DNA from: Vibrio sp. YMD68
GTDB lineage: Bacteria > Pseudomonadota > Gammaproteobacteria > Enterobacterales > Vibrionaceae
Assembly (NCBI RefSeq): GCF_029958905.1
Contig: NZ_CP124614.1
Span: forward strand, 1,922,001-1,986,000
Direction: 5' to 3'
Length of the DNA stretch: 64,000 bases
Shown here: positions 56,127 to 64,000 of the stretch, in pieces
Numbering within the stretch: position 1 is the first letter of the stretch
Layout of the letters: every line of letters starts with the position of its first letter
Position numbers and translations under genes: made by a program
Notes under the pieces: model-generated
Database searches by the model: none
Seen by the model: only the letters and a program-made list of their open reading frames with translations
What the model was told of the DNA's origin: nothing

Positions 56127-57761
56127 CTAATCTTGCACAAATGGCGCAGCTGAACGGCCAATTGAATTGAATCTTGCCATTGCAGTCCCACCATGAAGGG
56201 ATATATGGGTAGCATCGACCTCCGTAAACACTCGTGAAGACAATACCTGTTCTCCCTCATTCACAAAGATCTCTATCGATGAGTTATCCGCCAAAATGCG
56301 CAATGAAACCTCATCGCCAGACAGAGGTAACTCTCGAATAACGTCACCTTCTCTAATCAAGGTTCGAGTTCTATCCAGGCAAAGTCGACGACTGCTCTCG
56401 TCTAGTTCAATTTTGAAGTACTGGTTACCGTTCTCGAAGAGATGCAAAGTTTGCCCCCATGACATCGTCAACGATAAATCAAAAGACTTAGTCCCTATAT
56501 CCAGTCCGTTTTGACTGAGTTCTAGTCGCTGTTCCTCCCCGTGCAGCATGCTCAGCTCCGCAATTGGCCATTGTCTTAAGCGTCCATTTTCAAACGTTAG
56601 CTGTCTTAACGCAGTCAATTGATGTACCCACCCTTCACTTGGTTGGTCGACCTCATCGGGCAACCCCATCCAACCACATAGGATACGACGTCCATCTGGT
56701 GCCAGTAGTGTCTGTGGGGCATAAAAATCGAAGCCATGGTCTAACGCTTGAGCCTCGTCCAGAAAAAAGCCTTTTGTACTCTGATTGTTGGTTTTGGCTA
56801 TTCGATTATGGTGAGGAGCAGTGTGATAATCACTCTCGGATTCAATACCTTGGGGGCCAATAATCACCCATGACTGACCACCAAGTTCAAACATATCAGG
56901 GCATTCCCACATGTACCCAAAATCACCTAACTCATCGCCATATAACCGATCAAATTGCCAGTTACGTAAGTCTGTTGAGGTATAAGCGGCTAACCTGCCC
57001 TGTCTATCTTGGCGCTGAGCACCTAGCAACATGAGCCAATGATCGTGCTCATGGTCACGAAGCACTTTTGGATCTCTCATATGCTCTGTCACATTAGGAG
57101 CGGGCTTGTCTATGACCGGGCCCAGCTTATCAAAATGAATGCCGTCAGTTGAAATGGCCAAGCATTGAGTCGTTTGCCTAATGCGCTCAGAACCAATGCG
57201 AGTGTTTCCTGTGTAATAAAGCCATAACTCATCCCCAACAGTAAGCGCATGCCCTGAAAATACACCATGTGAGTCAAACCAATCAGAAGGGGTTAATGCC
57301 ACAGGTTGCCATACCCAGTTGATAAAATCGGTGCTTGTGAGATGTGCCCAGTACTTGTCTTTGTGTGTGCAAGTAAAAGGCGACCACTGGTAAAAAAGGT
57401 GATACTGACCTTGATGATAAATGAAGCCATTGGGATCATTAAGCAACCCTTGCGGAGGTGATATGTGCCAATCTGGGCGATGGGTACATGGGATCGGTTT
57501 TTGAACATCGCTCAATAAGCGCAATTGATTTTTTCGAATATCTTCACCAATGCTCAGTAAAGCTTTAGATGACAAACTTGCTGGCGAACGATACGACACC
57601 TGCGTTTTACCCAAAACATCACTGCATGACAATTCTAAACCATCCAGTTCCAACCGATTTTTGTTGTTGATTTCAAAAACAAGTTTTTCGCCATCCACTA
57701 GCACACGAGTAAGGTTTCTTGTACCACCGCAACATTTTAAGATTGGCTCTAACATCGTCAT
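56127..57761 (-). CDS. scrB: Sucrose-6-phosphate hydrolase (GH32)
   Basis: 544 residues. GH32 landmarks: LLNDPNGF with the nucleophile Asp, MRDPKVL (RDP motif) and WECPDMFE with the acid/base Glu. A C-terminal beta-sandwich follows from about 420. It splits sucrose 6-phosphate, delivered by the PTS transporter ScrA, into glucose 6-phosphate and fructose. It is somewhat longer than E. coli-type ScrB (about 470-480) because of an N-terminal ~85-residue extension. ATG codons at 57761 and 57755 are both possible starts. An operator lies 17 bp upstream. Confidence 0.93.
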   Translation of the reverse strand: MTMLEPILKCCGGTRNLTRVLVDGEKLVFEINNKNRLELDGLELSCSDVLGKTQVSYRSPASLSSKALLSIGEDIRKNQLRLLSDVQKPIPCTHRPDWHISPPQGLLNDPNGFIYHQGQYHLFYQWSPFTCTHKDKYWAHLTSTDFINWVWQPVALTPSDWFDSHGVFSGHALTVGDELWLYYTGNTRIGSERIRQTTQCLAISTDGIHFDKLGPVIDKPAPNVTEHMRDPKVLRDHEHDHWLMLLGAQRQDRQGRLAAYTSTDLRNWQFDRLYGDELGDFGYMWECPDMFELGGQSWVIIGPQGIESESDYHTAPHHNRIAKTNNQSTKGFFLDEAQALDHGFDFYAPQTLLAPDGRRILCGWMGLPDEVDQPSEGWVHQLTALRQLTFENGRLRQWPIAELSMLHGEEQRLELSQNGLDIGTKSFDLSLTMSWGQTLHLFENGNQYFKIELDESSRRLCLDRTRTLIREGDVIRELPLSGDEVSLRILADNSSIEIFVNEGEQVLSSRVFTEVDATHISLHGGTAMARFNSIGRSAAPFVQD

Positions 57762-57777
57762 CTCGCTTTGATTATTA

Positions 57778-57793
57778 TTGGGAACGTTTGCAA
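57778..57793. promoter_or_regulatory. ScrR operator in front of scrB
   Basis: TTGGGAACGTTTGCAA, an imperfect palindrome around AACGTT of LacI-family type. The same 16-mer with one change is found in inverted orientation before scrA, which supports a shared regulator site. Confidence 0.75.
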
Positions 57794-57876
57794 TCGTAAT
57801 CCATCAAAATAAAAATGACAAATGAAACTCGCGATATTGGACAAAATATTGAGGAGTGTCAGACATTGAAACGACA

Positions 57877-57901
57877 AAAAAGCCCTCAAATTCAGAGGGC
57901 T
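57877..57901 (-). terminator. Terminator of scrR
   Basis: AGCCCTC (57881-57887) pairs with GAGGGCT (57895-57901), followed on the minus strand by a T6 run. It lies 28 bp after the scrR stop. Confidence 0.85.
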
Positions 57902-57928
57902 AATTGCCATACGTATGACAAACAATCA

Positions 57929-58915
57929 CTAGCAAGTTTCACGCTCTACGAATTGAAACCCTAATACCAACTTGCTCATGATATTCTTCTTTTCTTCAAT
58001 CAACTCCAGCAAGAGACTGGCTGCACTTTCTCCTGCATAATCAAAAGTATAATTAAACGTCGACAGGCCTGGGGTGGCTATTTTTGCCAGCTCATCATTA
58101 CCCACACCTAATATTTTAATCTCTTTACCCACCGTTTTATTGTGCTCTTGAATTGCTTTAATCGCGCCCAAAGCCATGCGATCGGTCGCCGCAAAAACGC
58201 CATCAACAGTAGAATGCTCATTTAACATACGGCGCATCTGCAGATAACCCGACTCGATGGAAAAGTCGCCATGATAATGGCACTCTACAGACTTACCATC
58301 CCGCTCTAACGCTTGAGCTAACCCTTGAGAACGTAAGCCATCAACAGCAATATCATTATTATCTACACCAATAAACCCGACACGCTGGCAACCCGCTTTC
58401 ATTAACCGAGTCCCAGCTTCAAAGCCCACTCTAAAATCATCATGAACAACGCTGGGGATATTATGCATCGAGCCATCTTGTCCCACTAAGACCACAGGAG
58501 CTCGCGATTGAGCAATCGCATTGATAATATCGTCATCCAAGTGAGTCGCATACAGCAAAATACCTTCCACTCGTTTCTGGTTAAACAGGTGAATAAACTC
58601 GACTTCTTTTCGATGCTCTCGCTGGCTATTGGCGAGCAATACATGTTTATTATTGCGTTCAAAAACAGCGCTCAGACCATCAACCCCTTGTGCTGTGGCA
58701 TTTGAAGCCATACGAGGCACAATAACTCCGACCAAGTTTGTTTTTTGGGACTTTAGATCTTTCGCTACCTGGTTAACGACATAACCACACTCTTGTACCG
58801 CTTTTTCTACTCTAATTTTTGTGGTTTTTTTAACACCGTACTCATTATTAATAACTCTGGAAACCGTCGATTTAGAGACGCCTGCGAGTTTTGCTACATC
58901 ATGCAAGCTAGCCAT
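57929..58915 (-). CDS. scrR: LacI-family sucrose operon repressor
   Basis: About 328 residues from ATG 58915 (AAGGA 7 nt upstream); a frame extending to 58987 adds 24 unlikely residues before the HTH. MASLHDVAKLAGVSKSTVSR is the LacI-type HTH, followed by the hinge VEKAVQECGYVVN and a periplasmic-binding-like effector domain (LVGVIVPRM to NDELAKIATPGLSTF). It probably binds the two matching operators before scrB and scrA and is released by a sucrose-derived sugar. Located between scrB and scrA, divergent from scrA. Confidence 0.9.
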   Translation of the reverse strand: MASLHDVAKLAGVSKSTVSRVINNEYGVKKTTKIRVEKAVQECGYVVNQVAKDLKSQKTNLVGVIVPRMASNATAQGVDGLSAVFERNNKHVLLANSQREHRKEVEFIHLFNQKRVEGILLYATHLDDDIINAIAQSRAPVVLVGQDGSMHNIPSVVHDDFRVGFEAGTRLMKAGCQRVGFIGVDNNDIAVDGLRSQGLAQALERDGKSVECHYHGDFSIESGYLQMRRMLNEHSTVDGVFAATDRMALGAIKAIQEHNKTVGKEIKILGVGNDELAKIATPGLSTFNYTFDYAGESAASLLLELIEEKKNIMSKLVLGFQFVERETC

Positions 58916-59077
58916 TCTCGTTCCTTTTTTGGGATGGTTTGCGAAAAAACTGTCATAGAAAGAGCATATCACCGATAACACTCTCATAAAAAACGATCAT
59001 ATTAGAATTAACATGATCGTTTTCACACTATTGGTCTTAATGTTTTGACTATTTATCGAATTATCTCAATATTTAAA

Positions 59078-59093
59078 CTGCAAACGTTCCCAA
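59078..59093. promoter_or_regulatory. ScrR operator in front of scrA
   Basis: CTGCAAACGTTCCCAA is the reverse complement of the scrB operator with one mismatch (15 of 16). It lies 31 bp before the scrA start, between scrR and scrA, so it can control scrA and possibly scrR. Confidence 0.75.
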
Positions 59094-59124
59094 AAAATTA
59101 AACCCTACAAACTTGGAGCAGGAT

Positions 59125-60570
59125 ATGAACTACCCCGCTGTTGCTACAACATTGCTTTCCGCCTTAGGTGGTAAAGAAAATATACAAGCTCTTGCGCACT
59201 GTGCTACTCGCCTACGCTTGGCACTGAAAGATGATTCACTGGTTGATGAAAAGAAAATCGACGCATTAGAGGGAGTCAAAGGGCAATTTAAAGTTGCCGG
59301 TCAGTACCAAATTATTTTTGGTTCAGGCATCGTTAACCAAGTCTATGCTGAGATGGCGAAGCTAACAAACATCACAGAAATGTCGACGAAAGATGTCGCC
59401 TCTGCAGGTGCTGATAAACAAAATATTGTTCAACGCGCAGTAAAGGGGCTTTCTGATATTTTTGTCCCGATTATCCCAGCTATTGTCGCTGGCGGCCTTT
59501 TAATGGGGGTATTTAATCTTTTAACCGCAAATGGCTTGTTCATTGAAGGACAATCTATTATTGATGCTAATCCTGGTTTAGCCGATCTTGCTGCCATGAT
59601 TAATACCTTTGCAAACGCCCCTTTTGTGTACCTTCCCGTTTTATTAGCGTTTTCAGCATCGAAACAATTTGGTGGTAACCCGTATCTGGGCGCAGCCCTA
59701 GGTATGTTGATGGTTCATCCAGACTTACTAAACGGCTGGGGATTCGGCGGTGCATCGATAACCGGTGACATTCCTACATGGAATATTCTAGGATTTGAAA
59801 TTCAAAAAGTAGGCTATCAAGGATCTGTATTACCCGTTTTAGTTTCCGCCTTCATATTGGCGAAAGTAGAGCAAAATTTACGTAAAGTCATCCCATCCGT
59901 ATTGGACAATTTATTAACCCCAATGCTGGCGATTTTCATTACCGGTGTGATCACCTTTACGCTCGTTGGGCCATTTACACGTGATTTAGGTTTCCTATTA
60001 GGTGACGGGCTGACTTGGTTATATGACTCAGCAGGCTTTGTTGGCGGCGCGTTATTCGGGTTTATTTACGCACCCTTTGTTATCACCGGTATGCACCATA
60101 GCTTCATTGCGATAGAAACCCAGCTGTTGACGAACATCATCGTAACAGGAGGCAGTTTTATATTCCCTATCGCTGCTATGTCAAATGTTGCCCAAGGCGC
60201 ATCAGCGCTCGCGGTGGGTCTTACAACTAAAGACAACAAAATGAAAGGCGTTGCAATGCCCTCTGGCGTGACCGCTTTACTTGGCATTACCGAGCCAGCA
60301 ATGTTTGGCGTCAACTTAAAATTGCGTTACCCATTTATCGCGGCCATTATCGGAGCTGCCGTAGCGAGTGCCTTTATTAGCCTTTTCAAAGTAAAAGCAC
60401 AAGCACTTGGGGCCGCTGGACTTCCTGGCATTATCTCGATTACTCCAGATAAAGTCGGCATCTATGTTGTTGGTATGGCGATATCTTTTGCCGTTGCATT
60501 CTCTATCACGATTTTGCTTGGTAAGCGCTATCACGCTAAACAAAATAGATTGGCAGCAAAAACCGCTTAA
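59125..60570 (+). CDS. scrA: PTS sucrose-specific IIBC component
   Basis: 481 residues from ATG 59125, chosen for the GGAGCAGGAT before it; a TTG at 59113 is less likely. The IIB domain has the phosphocysteine C26 (LAHCATRLRLAL). The IIC domain has about ten helices, with FVPIIPAIVAGGLLMG, GLADLAAMINTFANAPFVYLP and GITEPAMFGVNLKLRYPF as the glucose/sucrose family signatures. It imports and phosphorylates sucrose at the inner membrane. No IIA domain: phosphate must come from a IIA-Glc type protein elsewhere. A terminator follows. Confidence 0.94.
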   Translation: MNYPAVATTLLSALGGKENIQALAHCATRLRLALKDDSLVDEKKIDALEGVKGQFKVAGQYQIIFGSGIVNQVYAEMAKLTNITEMSTKDVASAGADKQNIVQRAVKGLSDIFVPIIPAIVAGGLLMGVFNLLTANGLFIEGQSIIDANPGLADLAAMINTFANAPFVYLPVLLAFSASKQFGGNPYLGAALGMLMVHPDLLNGWGFGGASITGDIPTWNILGFEIQKVGYQGSVLPVLVSAFILAKVEQNLRKVIPSVLDNLLTPMLAIFITGVITFTLVGPFTRDLGFLLGDGLTWLYDSAGFVGGALFGFIYAPFVITGMHHSFIAIETQLLTNIIVTGGSFIFPIAAMSNVAQGASALAVGLTTKDNKMKGVAMPSGVTALLGITEPAMFGVNLKLRYPFIAAIIGAAVASAFISLFKVKAQALGAAGLPGIISITPDKVGIYVVGMAISFAVAFSITILLGKRYHAKQNRLAAKTA

Positions 60571-60591
60571 TAGATTATCGACTGGCTAACC

Positions 60592-60650
60592 GCCCTACTT
60601 AAAGACTCTGTGTTGCAGCCAAGCTTCACACAGTAACGAGTAGGGCTTTT
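60592..60650 (+). terminator. Terminator after scrA
   Basis: Two stacked stems: GCCCTACT (60592-60599) with AGTAGGGC (60639-60646), and ACTCTGTG (60605-60612) with CACACAGT (60627-60634). TTTT follows. scrK starts 57 bp later, so some read-through or a separate promoter is needed for scrK. Confidence 0.75.
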
Positions 60651-60706
60651 GCACTTGGCACTTCACTTGACAATTAAAAATATAAATACACGAAAAGGTA
60701 AATAAC

Positions 60707-61642
60707 ATGGCTAAAGTATGGGTCACTGGAGACGCCGTTGTTGATCTCATTCCAGATGGAGATAATAGCTATTTGAAATGTCCTGGTGGGGCCCCTGCGA
60801 ATGTTGCGGTGGGTATTGCTCGACTTGGGGGCAACGCTGCTTTCATCGGCCGTGTTGGTTGTGATCCACTAGGTAAATTCATGAAACAGGTATTGACCAA
60901 TGAAACCGTGGATACCCAAAGCATGCTACTGGATGAAAAGCATCGAACGTCGACCGTGCTCGTCGATCTCGATGATGATGGAGAACGCAGTTTTACCTTT
61001 ATGGTTCTTCCCAGTGCTGACCAATTTTTAGAACCCTCTGACATCCCTTCCTTCAACCACGGGGAGTGGCTTCATGTTTGCTCAATTGCACTGGCTAATG
61101 AACCATCACGTTCAACCACCTTAAATGCCATGAAAGCGATAAAATCCGCGGGCGGTTATGTTTCGTTCGACCCCAATTTACGTGACGATGTATGGACGGA
61201 CCTGAATGAAATGAAACCGGTCGTTTTAGAAGCGATTGCTTTGGCGGATGTTGCTAAATTTTCAGACGATGAACTGTACTATTTAACCGAAAAGAGCGAT
61301 ACCGAATCTGCCATTGCCTGGCTAAAACATCATTACACCATCCCACTGACCATCATTACCCAAGGAAAAGACGGCGCACTCATCATTTTGGACAACACTC
61401 AGCAATTGGTTAAAGGTCAGCCTGTGGTTCCAATCGATACCACCGGTGCAGGAGACGCGTTTGTTGGCGGTTTGTTAGCTGGGCTTTCATCAACAGATGA
61501 TTGGCAACAATGGGATAACTTAGTCACTATTATTACTCAGGCCAATGCATGTGGAGCCTTAGCAACAACCGCAAAAGGTGCAATGACGGCCCTACCGACG
61601 GAAAAGCAATTGCATGAATTCCTAAATTCTCCATCGCTGTAA
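60707..61642 (+). CDS. scrK: Fructokinase (PfkB family)
   Basis: 311 residues. PfkB signatures are present: GGAPANVAVGIARLGG near residue 27 and TTGAGDAFVGGLLAG (catalytic Asp) near 243. LRDDVW follows the substrate segment FDPNLRDD. It phosphorylates the fructose released by ScrB so it can enter glycolysis. It is separated from scrA by 136 bp holding a terminator-like hairpin. Together with scrA, scrB and scrR it completes a sucrose regulon; no porin gene (scrY) is in the window. Confidence 0.93.
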   Translation: MAKVWVTGDAVVDLIPDGDNSYLKCPGGAPANVAVGIARLGGNAAFIGRVGCDPLGKFMKQVLTNETVDTQSMLLDEKHRTSTVLVDLDDDGERSFTFMVLPSADQFLEPSDIPSFNHGEWLHVCSIALANEPSRSTTLNAMKAIKSAGGYVSFDPNLRDDVWTDLNEMKPVVLEAIALADVAKFSDDELYYLTEKSDTESAIAWLKHHYTIPLTIITQGKDGALIILDNTQQLVKGQPVVPIDTTGAGDAFVGGLLAGLSSTDDWQQWDNLVTIITQANACGALATTAKGAMTALPTEKQLHEFLNSPSL

Positions 61643-61979
61643 CACGCCCTAGGCACGAGAGAATATGGGAGCCTTTGCTTTTGTACCTGAGCATGGAGCT
61701 TGAGATTAGAGCTTCAGTTTAAAGATTAAAACCTCGTACTTATACCTGGTGATAAAAGACAAATCGTCACCAGGTTAAACAGTCGGCAGAGCATCTCCCT
61801 CTTCTTGAGCGCTCGCTTTCCGTCTCCTCAAGTTTTAAAATTCCTATCTTAATTATTAGCAAGATCGATTCGTGTACTTGGAGCCATGCTCAACTTCCTG
61901 ATACTATCCCCCCTATATAAAATTTCACTCATTGGTTGACTAGTTTCGCCCTAGCCCGTCAAAACCGTAGCTCAAAAAT
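61643..61979. other. Intergenic region after scrK, with a hairpin at 61744-61775
   Basis: 337 bp without a gene. ACCTGGTGA (61744-61752) pairs with TCACCAGGT (61767-61775); this is probably the scrK terminator, though no T tract follows it. The rest is AT-rich and should contain the promoter of the next gene. No operator was recognised. Confidence 0.5.
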
Positions 61980-62936
61980 ATGCCCATTGAACCGCCACTA
62001 AATTCGTATACTGTCATCGATATTCCCTTCAACCTGCGTTACACCTGCTGGTTTTGTGGTGAGCCCTCTTCTGATTGCCTAGATTTTCCTAGCAACGAGC
62101 TATCTCGTCAATATGTGACGCACCCTTCGCTGGCAATACCCGCGTGCAGTGAATGTCATTCTATTCGCTATCCTAACCATTTAACCTCAATTTGGGCATT
62201 ACGCGCTCATATCAAACAGGCGCTTATCTCTAAGTACACTAAGCACTTGGGAATTGGGGAAAACTGGACGGAACAAGAGCTGATTGATAGCGATTTCTCA
62301 GGTGCGATATTAGGTGGTTTTGGCCGAAGTGCCTGGGAAATGTATAACATTGCCAAACAGCGAGTCTCTTTCCAAGGGTGGCCCGTCTGCGTCGACGAAC
62401 TTCCTATCGATTGTGATGACGACACAAGCTATTTCGAGTTTAACGGCACTCACTACTCCTCTCTCAGTGCATGCATCGACTACTTCGTTGAAGCCACAGG
62501 AATCGACAAAGATTTGATCACTGAACTGGTTCACATTCTGACGCCTGAACGGTTTGATTATGCGCTCCAAATAGCCAAGTTAAATAGACGCCCTTCCCAC
62601 TCTCAACGGACCCAGATCATTGATGACATTCACCAGCAGGAAACAGAAAAACACGAAGCGTTAACGTTAGAACATCAAGAGCAAGACTCAATAACAGACG
62701 TTTCTGTGTCTGGCACCAGCGCACCAGCGTTTGCAGTAAGATGGGCCATAGAAAACGGTGTAGAGAACCTTTCTGACTTGTGTGAACAAGAAGACGCGTT
62801 CTTTGATGAGTTTGAGCATTTAGGCGGGGTCACGGCGTTTGCATCGTACAATGGGTTGCAGTTATACCTCAAAGCCCGTGAAGAGCCTGACTGGATCGCC
62901 CGCAATGACCCAAATAAACACCACTGGGGTAAGTAA
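61980..62936 (+). CDS. Hypothetical protein with N-terminal zinc-ribbon-like cysteines
   Basis: 318 residues, soluble. CWFCGEP (C23, C26) and CSECHSI (C56, C59) form a likely four-cysteine zinc site of the HNH/ribbon kind. No catalytic HNH histidines are evident. The middle part (GFGRSAWEMYNIAKQRVSFQ) looks like a small folded domain, then an acidic linker (about 215-240). The C-terminus WAIENGVENLSDLCEQEDAFFD and YLKAREEPDWIA has a helical pattern. Gene length, codon use and no overlap make it real; function unknown. Confidence 0.75.
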   Translation: MPIEPPLNSYTVIDIPFNLRYTCWFCGEPSSDCLDFPSNELSRQYVTHPSLAIPACSECHSIRYPNHLTSIWALRAHIKQALISKYTKHLGIGENWTEQELIDSDFSGAILGGFGRSAWEMYNIAKQRVSFQGWPVCVDELPIDCDDDTSYFEFNGTHYSSLSACIDYFVEATGIDKDLITELVHILTPERFDYALQIAKLNRRPSHSQRTQIIDDIHQQETEKHEALTLEHQEQDSITDVSVSGTSAPAFAVRWAIENGVENLSDLCEQEDAFFDEFEHLGGVTAFASYNGLQLYLKAREEPDWIARNDPNKHHWGK

Positions 62937-62949
62937 GAGTTCTCACTAA

Positions 62950-63014
62950 AGCTTCTAAACCAAGCTGCTAAACCAAGCTTCTAAGCTAAGCTGCTAAACC
63001 AAGCTTCTTAAACT
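62950..63014. repeat. Five tandem 13-bp repeats after the zinc-ribbon gene
   Basis: Units of the AAGCTTCTAAACC / AAGCTGCTAAACC type start at 62950, 62963, 62976, 62989 and 63002. They begin 14 bp after the stop codon and are non-coding. Confidence 0.9.
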
Positions 63015-63219
63015 TAAATGAGTCCCTAAAGAGCCCCTAAACAAAGCGATGCAGTCCGAGCATTTTTGATTCCCCCCACGACTCCCACACTGAAAAAGGT
63101 GAATAGCCCTATTTTATGTGGGTTTTTGTCTTACCTATGCTTGGTTATACTTCGCGTGATTTTAATACGCCTAGAAGGCACGCACTGGATTTACGTTCCA
63201 GCTCGCAGAAGGAAAAACC

Positions 63220-64000
63220 ATGTCTCAATATGTTGTATGCGCACTCTATAAGTTTGTCACGCTAAACGATTACCAAGAAATTCGCCAACCGCTCACCGAA
63301 CTCCTTGAAGCCAATAAAATTAGAGGTACCTTGTTACTAGCAAGTGAAGGAATTAATGGCACAGTTGCTGGTAAACGTGAATCCATCAATGCATTACTTG
63401 AATGGTTCAAGCAAGATACTCGCCTAGCCGATGTTGTTTACAAAGAATCGTTTAATGAAGAACAGCCTTTCAACCGCACAAAAGTAAAGCTGAAAAAAGA
63501 AATCGTCACCATGGGCGTAGAAGGCATCGACCCTCTTAATGTGGTCGGTACGTATGTGAAACCAAGCGATTGGAATGCACTCATTTCCGATCCAGACGTG
63601 TTACTAGTGGATACGCGTAACGACTACGAAGTGGACATTGGTACATTCAAAAATGCCGTCAATCCAAACACTGAAACATTCCGTGAATTCCCACAATACG
63701 TTGCCGACAATTTAGACCCAGCCAAACACAAAAAAGTGGCCATGTTCTGTACTGGTGGCATCCGCTGTGAAAAATCAACCGCTTACATGAAAGAGCAAGG
63801 ATTTGAAGAGGTTTACCACCTGGAAGGCGGCATTCTCAAGTATTTGGAAGATGTACCAGAAGAAGAAAGCCTATGGGAAGGTGACTGCTACGTGTTCGAC
63901 GGGCGCGTTGCCGTCAATCATCAACTAGAAAAAAGTGGTTACGATGTTTGTAACGCTTGTCGCTTACCCATCACTAATGAAGACAAAGAATCGATGCATT
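63220..64000 (+). CDS. trhO: tRNA uridine(34) hydroxylase TrhO, C-terminus cut off by window edge
   Basis: 260 residues visible from ATG 63220 (AGAAGGAAAAACC before it). The N-terminus [20 protein letters not shown] and [11 protein letters not shown] match the YceA/TrhO family. A rhodanese domain follows ([15 protein letters not shown], then [14 protein letters not shown] with the active-site cysteine). CNACRLPI near the right edge belongs to the C-terminal cysteine region. TrhO hydroxylates U34 of certain tRNAs on the way to 5-carboxymethoxyuridine. The stop lies outside the window. Confidence 0.95.
   Translation, partial: MSQYVVCALYKFVTLNDYQEIRQPLTELLEANKIRGTLLLASEGINGTVAGKRESINALLEWFKQDTRLADVVYKESFNEEQPFNRTKVKLKKEIVTMGVEGIDPLNVVGTYVKPSDWNALISDPDVLLVDTRNDYEVDIGTFKNAVNPNTETFREFPQYVADNLDPAKHKKVAMFCTGGIRCEKSTAYMKEQGFEEVYHLEGGILKYLEDVPEEESLWEGDCYVFDGRVAVNHQLEKSGYDVCNACRLPITNEDKESMH

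Noticed and set aside
63066..63251. Short plus-strand frame before trhO
   Set aside because: It overlaps the true trhO start in another frame and has no domain.

Overview
The window looks like chromosomal DNA of a marine Vibrio or a close relative. The evidence is the norspermidine locus with its aminotransferase-decarboxylase fusion, a ScrB/ScrR/ScrA/ScrK sucrose locus, two Na+/H+ antiporter systems, a bcr-rsuA...radD...rplY neighbourhood, and traces of Vibrio-type integron cassettes. No rRNA, tRNA, CRISPR array, transposase or integrase was found.

Layout. 1-3.7 kb: norspermidine synthesis (carboxynorspermidine dehydrogenase, cut by the window edge, and the fused DABA aminotransferase/decarboxylase), preceded by a hairpin-rich leader. 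4.5-10.2 kb: a complete seven-gene Mrp Na+/H+ antiporter operon. 10.7-11.8 kb: nhaA. 12.1-16.3 kb: a LolD/FtsX-type ABC transporter with a CrtC/AttH lipocalin-like protein. 16.6-20.8 kb: an SDR/DUF2867 protein, a DUF2913 protein, a Bcr-type exporter and rsuA. 20.9-24.6 kb: a LysR regulator, a secreted alkylsulfatase and a small exported protein. 24.8-29.6 kb: radD, a PepSY protein with a two-component system, and rplY. 30.2-35.0 kb: an EAL-HDOD protein and a diguanylate cyclase. Between these two lie three minus-strand genes (one broken) bordered by attC-like sequences, probably a relic integron-cassette group.

35.2-54.5 kb is the standout: one minus-strand run of about 19 kb. In order of transcription it encodes a 4274-residue RTX-type surface protein with an N-terminal LEPR-XLL motif, a DUF3467 protein, a GAF-HlyD adaptor, a PqqD-like/M50 protease/HlyD fusion, a second periplasmic adaptor and a TolC-like outer-membrane channel. 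It resembles a type I secretion locus but has no ABC ATPase. In its place is a membrane metalloprotease fused to an adaptor arm, which suggests a protease-coupled export route for the giant protein.

55.0-64.0 kb: a Tat-exported dienelactone hydrolase-like protein, the sucrose regulon (scrB and scrR on the minus strand, scrA and scrK on the plus strand) with two nearly identical 16-bp operators, a zinc-ribbon-like hypothetical protein, and the start of trhO, cut by the right edge. Several genes carry short tandem repeats (13-20 bp units) directly at or after their stop codons.
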